In this document: positions 17,894 to 26,194 of the stretch, piece after piece | How positions within the stretch are numbered: position 1 is the first letter of the stretch | How the letters are laid out: each line of letters starts with the position of its first letter | From: CAYNHF01 sp964397045 | GTDB taxonomy: Bacteria > Actinomycetota > Acidimicrobiia > Spongiisociales > UBA5794 | NCBI GenBank assembly: GCA_964397045.1 | Contig: CAYNHF010000021.1 | Span: 56,942 to 120,941, forward strand | Reading direction: 5' to 3' | Length of the DNA: 64,000 nucleotides | Program-made: the position numbers and the translations under genes | Notes under the pieces: generated by a model | What the model was told of the DNA's origin: nothing | Seen by the model: the letters and a program-made list of their open reading frames with translations, nothing else | Database searches by the model: none

Positions 17894-19255
17894 GTGGGCA
17901 ATTTCGCGGCTTTGAAGACCCAGGCTGAGGCAGCGTTGGCGCTGTCGAGAGAGGAGGACGGCTACTCCCTTGGCTTGCAGGCGTTCAAATATGGCTACCC
18001 GGCCATCGAGATGTATCGCAGCCGCTGGGAATGGCACTACGACCGAACCAGCCCCAACTACAACGGCCCGGTGAACCGCCTGGGCCACACCAAGCGTGCT
18101 ACGCACGAGGACCGCTTCGTAGTGACGCCGATCAATGACGCGGTGTACTCGCGGGCCTTCGTCGACCTGGCAGTGGAGCCGGTGGTGATCGAGGTCCCGA
18201 AGATCGAAGATCGCTATTGGACCGTGCAGATTGCCGACTTCTACACGAACAGCTTTGCCTACATAGGGAAGCGGCAGGGCGACGGCGCGGGTGCCTACGC
18301 ATAGGTCGGGCCCGATTGGCGTGGTGTGCTCCCGAACGGACTCAACCGAAGCGTCACCGCTCCGACGCCGGTCATTGCGTTGCTGGCCAGGGTCGCGGTC
18401 CTGGACGACGAGGAGGCGCCCGCGGTCGGGTTGCAGAAGCAATTCAAGCTCACGCCACTGAGCTTGTGGTCCGGCAACACAAGCGAAGCCGCCGCGGCCG
18501 CAACGCCTCTGCCGTATCTCGATTTCAAAGACGGTGATTCGCTCGACTTCCTTCGGATGTTGAACTGGGTCATCACGGAGAACCCGCCACCGCCCACGGA
18601 CGCCGGGGCCCTGGGACTGTTCGAACGGATCGGCATCAAACCAGGAACCGAGTTCGACGCCGACCGCCTGCATCCTGCGATGGTCGACGGCTTGCGGCGG
18701 GGGATCGATCAGGGGCTGGTGTCTTTGCTAGGGGAGATGCCGTTCTGCGTTCCCAACGTCAACGGATGGTTGATCCCGGATCCCAGCCGATCGGGCAACT
18801 TCGGCACGGACTACCACCTGCGGCTGGTGACGGCCGAGATTGGACTGCTGGCCAACGACGCACGCGAAGCGCTGTACATCGGATGCTTCATGGACAACGC
18901 GGGAGAGCCGCTGGTCGGTGGAAGGGAGTACACGATTCACTTTGACGAGGACCAGCTTCCACCGGTCGATGAGTTCTGGTCCCTCACGATGTACACCCAC
19001 CCGCCGGGGTTCCTCACCGAGAGCAGCACGAACCGTTACGCCCTGGGGACTCTGACGCCGGGCTTCGCGCACAACGAGGACGGGTCGGTGGATATCTACA
19101 TTCAGCGGGAGTCTCCCGGCCCAGGGAGGGAGTCCAACTGGCTACCCACCACGCCCCAGGGTGAGCTGTTCCGGATCATCTTCCGGATGTACAACCCCGG
19201 CCCCCATATCCTCAACGGCACGTGGAAGCCGCCTTCGATAGAACGAGTCGCCTGA
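17894..19255 (+). pseudogene. DUF1254/DUF1214 protein gene interrupted by an in-frame TAG
   Basis: A single reading frame of 454 codons encodes an N-terminal DUF1254 domain and a C-terminal DUF1214 domain (from about residue 340, with a TPLSLW-type linker before it). It is broken once by TAG at 18302-18304. The residues on each side, GAYA then VGPDWRGVLPNG, are continuous with the family's conserved linker, so one sense codon (Leu or Ile in relatives, from memory) has become a stop. The remaining 300 codons are intact, so the change is recent, suppressed, or a base error. The start is GTG at 17894. DUF1254 proteins are widespread and of unknown function, often exported; no signal peptide is visible here. 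Confidence 0.8.
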
Positions 19256-19298
19256 CGGCGGTGTGCCCGCCTATCGACACGTCGAAGCGACCTGCTGG

Positions 19299-19562
19299 TT
19301 ATCGCTTGATGAGTTGTTTGAATCCGGCGACTCCCATGAACAGCAGAGGTCGATCGACGATGTCGGGATCGTCGTCCAGTTCCTCTCTGGTGAGGTCGTT
19401 GAGTTTCAGGTTCATGGAGCTGACAACCGTCTGGTCGAATTTCGGGTTGTCGCGGTTAGCGAGGTTGCCTAGCTCGTTGGGGTCTTCCCACAGGTCGTAG
19501 AGCGCCACGTTGCTGTCTCGGTAGAGCCTGGTGGGAACCTTTCGCCATCGAGTATCTGACAC
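19299..19562 (-). pseudogene. C-terminal remnant of a sulfatase gene
   Basis: About 75 codons, with stop at 19299, encode a sequence very close to the last 75 residues of the complete sulfatase at 22528-24216 (shared runs such as VALYDLWED, NLANRDNP and DRPLLFMGVAGFKQ). The nucleotide match covers about 19299-19530 and then ends abruptly, leaving the catalytic domain missing. It must be the tail of a lost paralogue. It lies just outside the island that holds the complete copy. Confidence 0.8.
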
Positions 19563-19639
19563 GCTCCCAGGGACCTCCGGCCCTGGGAGACCTTCCCGCG
19601 CTGCGACAGGATGATCGAAAGGACATCGAGGAGGGCAAT

Positions 19640-20347
19640 ATGGCGGCCGGAGCGGACTCGGACAGCGGATGGCTTGGACATCGCACAGCTCCCTCCCCCG
19701 GCGTCGGCGTTGTGGCTGCGCTTGAGGGCGTAGCCCTCATTGCGTGGAACTTGATGGCCACCCCATTCATCGGGCGGAGGCGCCTGCGCTGGGGCACGGT
19801 GGGAACGGAGACAACCGATTCTCTGCCGGGCGATGAGTTCGTGCTCGAACCCAAGTGGTCATACACCCTGGGAATCACCGTCGATGCTTCGCCGGAGGAT
19901 GTGTGGCCCTGGATTGCCCAAGTCGGCCAGCGCGGCGGCGGTTTCTACAGCTATCAGACGCTTGAGAACATTGCCGGTTGCAGGATCACCAACACAACAG
20001 AGATCCTTCCCGACCACCAGCATCCGGCGGTTGGAGAAGATATCTACCTGCATCCGACCGCACCGCCGATGCGAATAGAGTTCGTGGATCCTCCGAACGC
20101 TCTTGTGCTTTTTGGGTCACCCGCCGATATCGGTGTCGAGGAGAGCTGGGGAATGTCAACCTGGCAGTTCGCCGTCAACCCGGGCGCTGAACGCGGCAGC
20201 CGACTGCTGACCAGGGGCCGCTACGACTACACCCCGGATTGGAAGAGCCGCCTCGCGTTTGGGCGCTTCCCTGTCGAAGTCATCACTTACGTGATGAGCC
20301 GCAAGATGATGCTCGAGATCAAGAGGCTGGCAGAGCGCGACGCGTAG
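19640..20347 (+). CDS. SRPBCC/START-like domain protein
   Basis: A 235-aa protein with a hydrophobic segment near the N-terminus (about 23-42) followed by a START/Bet v1-like domain. A family-like beginning, VDASPEDVWPWIAQVGQRGGGFYSY, appears at about 80. This type binds small hydrophobic ligands in a helix-grip cavity. The ligand is unknown. The ATG at 19640 follows GAGGAG. The gene sits between the sulfatase remnant and the tRNA-Sec island, in a region with signs of turnover. Confidence 0.75.
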   Translation: MAAGADSDSGWLGHRTAPSPGVGVVAALEGVALIAWNLMATPFIGRRRLRWGTVGTETTDSLPGDEFVLEPKWSYTLGITVDASPEDVWPWIAQVGQRGGGFYSYQTLENIAGCRITNTTEILPDHQHPAVGEDIYLHPTAPPMRIEFVDPPNALVLFGSPADIGVEESWGMSTWQFAVNPGAERGSRLLTRGRYDYTPDWKSRLAFGRFPVEVITYVMSRKMMLEIKRLAERDA

Positions 20348-20447
20348 TCAGAATCCCGAAACATTGCCCTGGAATCGCCGTCCGACACCGTACCCGGATC
20401 CGTCCCGGTAGCGGCCACGTCGGCGGCGAGTCGCTGTACGTCACACG

Positions 20448-20534
20448 GGTTGGGGTCGCTCGGGTTCATTGGCGGAGGCGGACGGGAATCGAACGCGCCA
20501 GGGGGTTTGTCGCCCCCTCAACGGTTTTGAAGAC
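20448..20534 (-). repeat. Partial tRNA-Sec copy A (3' half plus downstream flank)
   Basis: These 87 bp match 25961-26047 at the intact tRNA-Sec with two differences. The match covers the tRNA from just before the anticodon through the long variable arm, T arm, acceptor 3' strand and CCA, then 22 bp beyond into half of the downstream hairpin. The 5' half of the tRNA is absent. It marks the left end of the island and looks like an attachment-site scar. The rest of 20348-20771 holds no gene; its right part is the flank repeat described separately. Confidence 0.85.
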
Positions 20535-20598
20535 GGACTTCCCGTTGCCTTCTGTTTTCGTCTAGACCTGTCTAGACCTGGTGACACAAACGGGTTCA

Positions 20599-20659
20599 GT
20601 GCCGTGTAGACCCTTCCAGGCCCGTTGAGTTGCTTTGGCTACTCCACGCTGTGGCACCG
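20599..20659. repeat. Flank repeat, copy 1
   Basis: About 60 bp from 20599 to 20659 resemble 22416-22475 at about 85 percent, by eye and with one or two single-base gaps. Both lie 65-75 bp to the right of a partial tRNA-Sec copy and just before the 3' end of a minus-strand cargo gene. Between tRNA piece and flank, copy 1 also has two tandem GTCTAGACCT units (about 20560-20579). These could be recombinase-binding arm sites; that is inference. Confidence 0.6.
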
Positions 20660-20771
20660 GTAACCGAAGCGGGTCACGATCCTCTGACCGGTTCACGGTT
20701 CCAGTCTCGTCGGACGCTTGGCCGAGGATGCCGAGCCTCGCCATGGGAAGGCCGAAGCAAGGTGACCGTGT

Positions 20772-22073
20772 TCATTCGTCCGGATCGACACCACGGGCCT
20801 TGAGCATCTTCTTGACGTCGAGGCTAATGCCATCGTCAGGCCAAATGTTGGTGATGTCACGGTCCACGTCGGGTGGGTAGTACTCGTGCGGGTCGAGTTC
20901 CATGTCGCGGAGAAACTGCTCCTGCTGGTCCTCGCGGGGTCTCGTGGGATCGGGCATCCTGACGGTATCGGGCAACTGGCCTGGCGGGAACAGAAGACGC
21001 GGGTCGAGAGCACCAACTGGTGAGCCGTGCGGTAGGTTGGCCTTGCGCCCCCAGATGGCGTCCTTCGTGACGTTGACCACCACCACGTCGGGTGCACCGA
21101 ACATGAACAACCCCGGCCAGTGCGCCCTGACCTCGGCGATGGATTCGCCCATCAGGGTGTCTTCGAAGTTTGTGTGGGTGATCATCGCTAGACGGGGATT
21201 GACTTGCTTGAACAGGTACCCCGCTGCGTAGTAGGGCGTGTGGTAGGTGTCGATTGTGTATTGGGTCATTTCGACCTGGGTGCCCCACTTCATGGCGAGC
21301 AGCGATGGGGTGTCCATTTGGCCTTCGCTGACGAAAACGTCCACATCCTGGGAGTACTCCACCGTCTTCTCGTCGGGTCGCCCGTCACCCGTCCACACGA
21401 ACGACAGGTTGTGATCTTCCCAATCGAGCCGGTACGCCGAAGCACCGTCTTTGACGTGTGACCGTGGCCAGTGGCGGACCTTCACCCCGTCTTGGTCGTA
21501 GCAAATGCCGTTCTCGTCGCGCCAGTCGAACTCCGTGACTTCGATTTCGAGTCCGTCGCCAACCGGAATCGATTCGAAGTTCTCTGTGTGCCACACCATC
21601 ATCTCTTGCATCTTCTCCACCACATGGCGGGTACCCAGGTGTGGTTGCGATCCAGATGGGCCGTATACCCGCAATGGTTTGAAGCGACCCATCGTCGCGG
21701 TGAACGGGTACATGTAGGGCAGGTCCGCGTAATGGTCCACGTGGAGATGGCTGATGAAGATGTCGTACATCTCGGCCGGGAGCACCCCCATGCCCAGGAT
21801 GTTCTTCACTGAGCCATTCCCGAGATCGAAGAAGAAGCGGCGCGGCGACATTGCACCGGTTCCCAGCTCGACCATGATGGAAGTGCCCGATTGGCTTTGG
21901 GTGGGCGGCCATGGCGTGCTGCCGGGAAACGATACCCGCATCTCTCCCTCGGCCAGCGGCTCACCCGGCGGAAAGTAGTTGCGGTTCGTGACCGAGGGCG
22001 TTGGTCGATACTCGGCGGGCAGGGAGATTCCGCCTCCCGGCCTGCGTCCGTACGGGTTGCTAGGAACATCCAT
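20772..22073 (-). CDS. MBL-fold metallo-hydrolase
   Basis: A 433-aa metallo-beta-lactamase-fold enzyme. The zinc motif HLHVDH lies in FISHLHVDHYADLPY (about residue 130), with a later TGDG Asp (about 230) and a C-terminal THTNFED His. The N-terminal part is GTSIMVELGTGAMSPRRFFFDLGNGS, as in lactonase/phosphodiesterase-like members. The substrate is not evident. I place the start at ATG 22073, since GGAGGG lies 5 bp upstream; in-frame ATGs at 22076 and 22112 are alternatives. It is the only gene of the left island module, between the partial tRNA-Sec copies A and B. Confidence 0.85.
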   Translation of the reverse strand: MDVPSNPYGRRPGGGISLPAEYRPTPSVTNRNYFPPGEPLAEGEMRVSFPGSTPWPPTQSQSGTSIMVELGTGAMSPRRFFFDLGNGSVKNILGMGVLPAEMYDIFISHLHVDHYADLPYMYPFTATMGRFKPLRVYGPSGSQPHLGTRHVVEKMQEMMVWHTENFESIPVGDGLEIEVTEFDWRDENGICYDQDGVKVRHWPRSHVKDGASAYRLDWEDHNLSFVWTGDGRPDEKTVEYSQDVDVFVSEGQMDTPSLLAMKWGTQVEMTQYTIDTYHTPYYAAGYLFKQVNPRLAMITHTNFEDTLMGESIAEVRAHWPGLFMFGAPDVVVVNVTKDAIWGRKANLPHGSPVGALDPRLLFPPGQLPDTVRMPDPTRPREDQQEQFLRDMELDPHEYYPPDVDRDITNIWPDDGISLDVKKMLKARGVDPDE

Positions 22074-22119
22074 CATGACCCTCCGATCAACGAAGCTCTG
22101 TTCGCTCAACATAGCCAGA

Positions 22120-22233
22120 GAGGCGGACGGGAATCGAACCCCTCGCCCCAGTGCGTGGAGCGGATTCGGACTCGGCCTCCAGCCCAGTGAGGGCTACGAC
22201 CGGGGGGCGGTTGGTCGGCTCGATTTCTCGTTT
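22120..22233 (-). repeat. Island repeat D, copy 1 (tRNA-Sec 3'-end fusion)
   Basis: A 114-bp unit matching 25827-25940 without gaps and with about five differences. Its left end (minus-strand 3' end) is the tRNA-Sec T-loop and acceptor 3' strand; the rest is unrelated to the tRNA. It lies just upstream of the MBL gene start. The unit has self-complementary arms (CCCTC/GAGGG and TGGAG/CTCCA), so it can fold, but it is too short and lacks an anticodon arm for a tRNA. Confidence 0.75.
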
Positions 22234-22240
22234 CGAAGGC

Positions 22241-22274
22241 AGAAGGTCCGGTCCTTGATGGGATCGGACCTTCT
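22241..22274. terminator. Hairpin beside partial tRNA copy B
   Basis: AGAAGGTCCG (22241-22250) pairs perfectly with CGGACCTTCT (22265-22274) around a 14-base loop. It takes the place that the tRNA-Sec downstream hairpin has at the intact gene, though its sequence differs. It may be a terminator brought by the element. Confidence 0.5.
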
Positions 22275-22280
22275 ACTCGG

Positions 22281-22341
22281 GGAGGCGGACGGGAATCGAA
22301 CCCGCCAGGGGGTTTGTCGCCCCCTCAACGGTTTTGAAGAC
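22281..22341 (-). repeat. Partial tRNA-Sec copy B (3' half)
   Basis: 61 bp identical to 25987-26047 in the intact tRNA-Sec, running from just before the anticodon to the end of the acceptor strand but without the discriminator base and CCA. The 5' half is missing and is replaced by element DNA. It divides the island into two modules. Confidence 0.88.
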
Positions 22342-22415
22342 GGGCTTGTGGTGTTCCGACTGTCTCCGTCTGCTGCCGTCTAGACCCGGCTAGGCGTTGT
22401 GGCGCAGCGGGTCCA

Positions 22416-22475
22416 GTGCCGAGTAGACCCTTCAGGGCCGTTGAGTTCCTTTGGCTACGCCACGTCGTGGCACCG
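22416..22475. repeat. Flank repeat, copy 2
   Basis: Matches 20599-20659 at about 85 percent. It lies 75 bp to the right of partial tRNA copy B and about 50 bp before the 3' end of the sulfatase gene, the same arrangement as copy 1. A single TCTAGACC unit (about 22379-22386) precedes it. No gene is visible in 22234-22527. Confidence 0.6.
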
Positions 22476-22527
22476 AGTTCGGCACCGGACTATGCCCGCT
22501 CGTCAGTCCGTCGAGGCAGCCTGCGGG

Positions 22528-24216
22528 TTACTGCTTGATGCGTTGTTTGAATCCGGCGACTCCCATGAAGAGCAGGGGTCGATCAACGATGTCCGGATCG
22601 TCACCCAGTTCGTCTCTGATGAGGTCGTTGAGCTTATCGTTCATGGAGCTGACAACCGCCTCGTCAAATTCCGGGTTGTCACGGTTGGCGAGGTTGTCTA
22701 TCTCGTCGGAGTCTTCCCACAGGTCGTAGAGCGCCACGTCGTTGTCTCGGTAGAGGTCATCCGTCGTTGCTGGTTGGTTGTGTTCGTTGATGGCGTGGTA
22801 CCGGATGAACTTGTAGCGGCCGTCGTAGACGCCGCGCATGACATGACGAGCGTCGAAGTGTGAGTCGCGGATCGAGTTGACGAGGCCTTTGGCCTTGTCG
22901 AGTTTGCTCTGCTCCTCCTGGGCGGCGTCTTCGTCGTCGCCCAAGTCGATCATTCCGGAGGCAACCTCGGCAATGAATTCCATATCAACCGCCCACAACA
23001 CGTCGTAGGTGTACAGCGCACCTGTTCCGGGTTGTGTAGTTGAGCCGCGAGCGGTGAACACCTCGGGGTCGGCGACAATGCCTGCTACATCGAAGCCTCG
23101 TAGCTGCGGGTCACGTTGGGTTTGCTGCTCCGCGCTGACCCCGGCCCAGCGAAGCAACGTTGGTGCAATGTCAACGCTGGTACCAACGGCATCGGTGGTG
23201 CGACCACCAGCAAAGTCGGGATGCACGACCACGAACGGAACGTTCCACCCCTCCTTGAACGGGATGGCTCCCTTCTGGCGCATCCCGTGCCCAGCAACCA
23301 TGTCACCATGATCAGCGGTGTACACAATGATGGTCCGGTCGGCTTGACCGCTGGCTTCGAGCGCATCGAGCACTGCCCCGATGTGCCGATCCACGTCACG
23401 CAGACAATTGAGGTAGTAGTTCACGTACCGTTTCCACATGTCGTGCCGATCCGTCGGCATCTCCCCGTAGCTGATGTCACACAGGGTGCGGTAGTAGCGG
23501 ACCGCCTCGGGATGCTGGTCGAGCGGGTCATCGAACGACGACGGGAGCTCGATGTCCCACTGCTGCTGGTAGATCGGGTCGTCAGGTTCGGTGGTGATCT
23601 GCACCAGCCCGCTCACCTGGGTGTCCCCGGTGCCGTCAGCGTCGAAGAACATGACGTCGTGCGGGTTACAGAAATTCACCGCAAGGAACCACGGCTGCGA
23701 TTCGGCGATCTTCCCAGCCCGGTCCGTGAGCCATTCCGCGGCGTCGGCTGCGATCTCACCATCACGTTCATAGCCGTCGCGGACCTCACCCCAGATCTCA
23801 CCGAAATCCTGGTAATCCGAGAACCCGTACGGCTCCAATACGTCCCGAGTGTGCTCCCCAGTAATCACGCTGAGATGCCACTTCCCCTTGAACGCCGTGT
23901 AATAGCCGGCGTCACGCAACATGTGCCCAACGGTACGAACTTCCTCCGGGTCGAGGTCGTCTATCCAGGCCATGTTGGTGTTGTCCCACATCCCGTTCTG
24001 CACCGCATGGACTCCGGTGTACATCACCGAACGCGACGGAGTACACAACGCCGTATTCACCTGGTAGTCGTCGAAAACCAACCCGGCGTCCTCGAGACGC
24101 TGCCGATTCGGTAACTCGTAGCCGTCTGGACGGGGTGCGTGGGCATAAGTCTGATCCGTCGTCAAGAACAGAATGTTGTATCGGCCAGACTCATCCGACT
24201 CCACTGGACCCGTCAT
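22528..24216 (-). CDS. Sulfatase (type I, formylglycine-dependent)
   Basis: A 562-aa alkaline-phosphatase-fold sulfatase. The signature C58-T-P-S-R (in NTALCTPSRSVMYTG) holds the Cys that a formylglycine-generating enzyme oxidises, and D21-Q22 and the later YTADHGDM supply calcium ligands. It hydrolyses sulfate esters; the substrate is not known. No signal peptide is visible, so it is probably cytoplasmic. I chose ATG 24216, with GGAGGGG 10 bp upstream, over the in-frame GTG at 24225. A partial paralogue lies at 19299-19562. With the antiporter it forms the cargo of the right island module. Confidence 0.92.
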   Translation of the reverse strand: MTGPVESDESGRYNILFLTTDQTYAHAPRPDGYELPNRQRLEDAGLVFDDYQVNTALCTPSRSVMYTGVHAVQNGMWDNTNMAWIDDLDPEEVRTVGHMLRDAGYYTAFKGKWHLSVITGEHTRDVLEPYGFSDYQDFGEIWGEVRDGYERDGEIAADAAEWLTDRAGKIAESQPWFLAVNFCNPHDVMFFDADGTGDTQVSGLVQITTEPDDPIYQQQWDIELPSSFDDPLDQHPEAVRYYRTLCDISYGEMPTDRHDMWKRYVNYYLNCLRDVDRHIGAVLDALEASGQADRTIIVYTADHGDMVAGHGMRQKGAIPFKEGWNVPFVVVHPDFAGGRTTDAVGTSVDIAPTLLRWAGVSAEQQTQRDPQLRGFDVAGIVADPEVFTARGSTTQPGTGALYTYDVLWAVDMEFIAEVASGMIDLGDDEDAAQEEQSKLDKAKGLVNSIRDSHFDARHVMRGVYDGRYKFIRYHAINEHNQPATTDDLYRDNDVALYDLWEDSDEIDNLANRDNPEFDEAVVSSMNDKLNDLIRDELGDDPDIVDRPLLFMGVAGFKQRIKQ

Positions 24217-24404
24217 GTCGGACACTCCCCTCCATCGGCTAATTCGCTCCCGAGCATAGATGCACCAACTGCCCGGACGGCCGAGTACAGCTAGATCGCA
24301 GTGATGTCGCGGCCGTGGCCGTGAGCGCCCAAACCACCGGCTTTTCGGTTCAGCCGATCGAGATTCGCGGCTGGTCGGGTAGCGTGGCTTGCAGGGAGGG
24401 TGGC

Positions 24405-25670
24405 GTGGACATTCGATTGCTTGCTGTTGGGGCTACCGCCATCGGGATCTACGCCCTCGTCTCGGGGCGTCTGAGTCGGAGCATCATGACGGGTCCGATG
24501 TTCTTCGCGGCAGTCGGGGTCGTGGTGGTCGCCGTTGGGGTCGGCGAGGAGCCGACCGGTGATGTCGCCGGAGTGGCGCAGGTGGCATTGGAGATGACGC
24601 TCGCCCTCGTGCTGTTCACCGACGCTATGGCCACCAACATCGCATCGTGGCGGGAAGAAGGCAAGCTTCCCAGCCGTCTCCTGGTCCCGGGGATGCCGTT
24701 GATCATCCTCGCTGGAGCGATCATCGCCGCCGGAGTCTTCCCCGAACTTGACCTTGTCGGTGCCGCCGTCGTGGCCACCATTCTGGCCCCCACCGATGCT
24801 GCGCTCGGAAAGCCCGTGGTGTCGAACACACGGGTGCCGGTCCGGATCCGGGAAGCGCTCAACATCGAATCCGGGCTCAACGACGGAATCGCTCTTCCCT
24901 TCCTGCTCTTCTTCATTGCGATCGGCGAAGCCGAGGAGGGCGCCAATCTCGGCTCCCTGCTGCTCACCGCGATCGGGGTTGCGGTCGTTGTCGGCCTCGC
25001 CATCGGGTGGGTGTCCGCTCGCCTGATCATCGCCAGCAGCGAACGGGGATGGATCGTGCCCATGTGGCGACAGATCGCCGTCGTTGTGGTGCCGGTGGTG
25101 GCGTACGTCGTCGCCGATGAGCTCGGCGGGAGCGGGTTCATCGCCACGTTCGTCGGCGGCCTCACCTTCGGGCGTCTCGTCGTGGCGTCGTATCCCGACA
25201 TCGGTAACTTCGCCGAAGATCTGGCCGAGGTGCTGACCATGGTGGCGTTCATGATCTTCGGCGCTCTGCTCCTCCAACCCCGCTTCGGCGAGTTCACCTG
25301 GGAGATGCTGGCCTACGCCTTCTTGAGCCTCACCCTCGTCCGCATGCTGCCGGTGGCGATCTCCATGATCGGGACCCACCTTCGCCCCCCGACCCTCCTC
25401 TACATGGGGTGGTTCGGGCCCCGCGGTCTCGCCTCACTCATCTTCGCTGCGATCGTCATCGAAGAAGTCGACATTCCCGCTACGGACCTCATGGTCAACA
25501 TCGTCATCCTCACCGTCGCCCTCAGCATCCTGCTCCACGGCATCACCGCCTACTCAGGCTCAAACGCCTACGCCGACTGGTACGAGCAACAAGAAGACGA
25601 CCACGACGAAATGCACGAGAGCAAAGACGTCGAAACCACCCAGCAGCGGCGCCGCATCACCCGAGCCTGA
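24405..25670 (+). CDS. CPA1-type Na+/H+ antiporter
   Basis: A 421-aa antiporter with 11-12 hydrophobic helices and a hydrophilic charged tail. The transport-site region shows the ND-type motif in SGLNDGIALPFLLFF (about 160-175), typical of NhaP/CPA1, and the preceding helix shows the VVATILAPTDAALGKPV pattern. It exchanges Na+ (or K+) for H+. The GTG at 24405 has GGGAGGG upstream; an earlier in-frame start at 24315 lacks support. It is divergent from the sulfatase with a 188-bp gap and both lie in the same island module. Confidence 0.88.
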   Translation: MDIRLLAVGATAIGIYALVSGRLSRSIMTGPMFFAAVGVVVVAVGVGEEPTGDVAGVAQVALEMTLALVLFTDAMATNIASWREEGKLPSRLLVPGMPLIILAGAIIAAGVFPELDLVGAAVVATILAPTDAALGKPVVSNTRVPVRIREALNIESGLNDGIALPFLLFFIAIGEAEEGANLGSLLLTAIGVAVVVGLAIGWVSARLIIASSERGWIVPMWRQIAVVVVPVVAYVVADELGGSGFIATFVGGLTFGRLVVASYPDIGNFAEDLAEVLTMVAFMIFGALLLQPRFGEFTWEMLAYAFLSLTLVRMLPVAISMIGTHLRPPTLLYMGWFGPRGLASLIFAAIVIEEVDIPATDLMVNIVILTVALSILLHGITAYSGSNAYADWYEQQEDDHDEMHESKDVETTQQRRRITRA

Positions 25671-25826
25671 CCTCCCGGCAAGGGACGGCCGCGCGCAATG
25701 GGACCGACGAACCCAACGACTCGACACCCGGACCACCAAAGCAACCGACGAGCTGGCAGTAGCTGCTGATCCCAAACGGCTGCCAGGGAGCGCATATGTG
25801 CTGCAAAGGTCAGGTGGTCATTGGCG

Positions 25827-25940
25827 GAGGCGGACGGGAATCGAACCCCTCGCCCCAGTGCGTGGAGCGGATTCGGACTCGGCCTCCAGCCCAGTGAGGG
25901 CAACGACCGGGGTGCGGTAGGTCGGCTCGATTCCCCGTTT
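25827..25940 (-). repeat. Island repeat D, copy 2
   Basis: The second copy of the 114-bp unit at 22120-22233. Here the shared tRNA end is longer: 31 bp at 25818-25848 equal 25979-26009 at the intact tRNA-Sec, so CCA and the next bases are included. It lies between the antiporter gene and the intact tRNA-Sec gene. No coding sequence is visible in 25671-26194 apart from this repeat, the terminator hairpin and the tRNA. Confidence 0.75.
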
Positions 25941-25950
25941 GTTGTGAACT

Positions 25951-25974
25951 GAGCGACCCCGGTTGGGGTCGCTC
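25951..25974 (-). terminator. Hairpin downstream of tRNA-Sec
   Basis: GAGCGACCCC (25951-25960) pairs perfectly with GGGGTCGCTC (25965-25974) around a GGTT loop, and the outer bases extend the pairing with a small bulge. It lies 9 bp after the tRNA CCA and should end its transcript. Half of this hairpin is copied at partial copy A. Confidence 0.7.
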
Positions 25975-25982
25975 AGGTTCAT

Positions 25983-26078
25983 TGGCGGAGGCGGACGGGA
26001 ATCGAACCCGCCAGGGGGTTTGTCGCCCCCTCAACGGTTTTGAAGACCGCGGGACCCACCAGGCATCCTGACGCCTCC
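25983..26078 (-). tRNA. selC: Selenocysteine tRNA, anticodon TCA
   Basis: A 96-nt gene including encoded CCA, nearly the length of E. coli selC (95 nt). The anticodon loop is CTTCAAA (anticodon TCA) closed by a 5-bp stem. The variable arm is long (GGGGG paired with CCCCC). Acceptor and T stems together give the 13 bp typical of tRNA-Sec (7+6 here), with G73 and CCA. The D arm forms six pairs around a TGGT loop only if one G bulges out, which is imperfect. It inserts selenocysteine at UGA with SelA, SelB and SelD, none of which is in the window. It borders an island built of its own 3' pieces. Confidence 0.85.
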
Positions 26079-26194
26079 ATGGGTGAATCTACCCGGGTCG
26101 CCGTGGTTGCAGGCCGGGGCGACCCGCGACGTCGGTGTAGGGTCGTCGCAGGTCGACGATCCCTCGGGTGGCGGCTGCAGCGGAGAGGAGCACC

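Noticed and set aside
17637..17915. Open frame of 92 codons after acr3, beginning with a Cys-rich peptide
   Set aside because: It contains a strong hairpin at 17797-17821, overlaps the DUF1254 start, and its residues look like Arg/Gly-rich shadow sequence without any family.
20562..20744. 60-codon minus-strand frame in the island flank as an integrase tail
   Set aside because: The frame is not kept in the second flank copy, where it stops early, and no integrase motif (R-H-R-Y) is visible.
22120..22233. Repeat D as a complete tRNA or tmRNA
   Set aside because: Only the T-loop and acceptor end are tRNA-like. From the matching GGAGGC to CCA is about 66 nt, with no anticodon arm, and its T stem has a mismatch.
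20448..26078. CRISPR array
   Set aside because: The repeats are few, unevenly spaced by kilobases and derived from a tRNA gene. There are no regular spacers and no cas genes.
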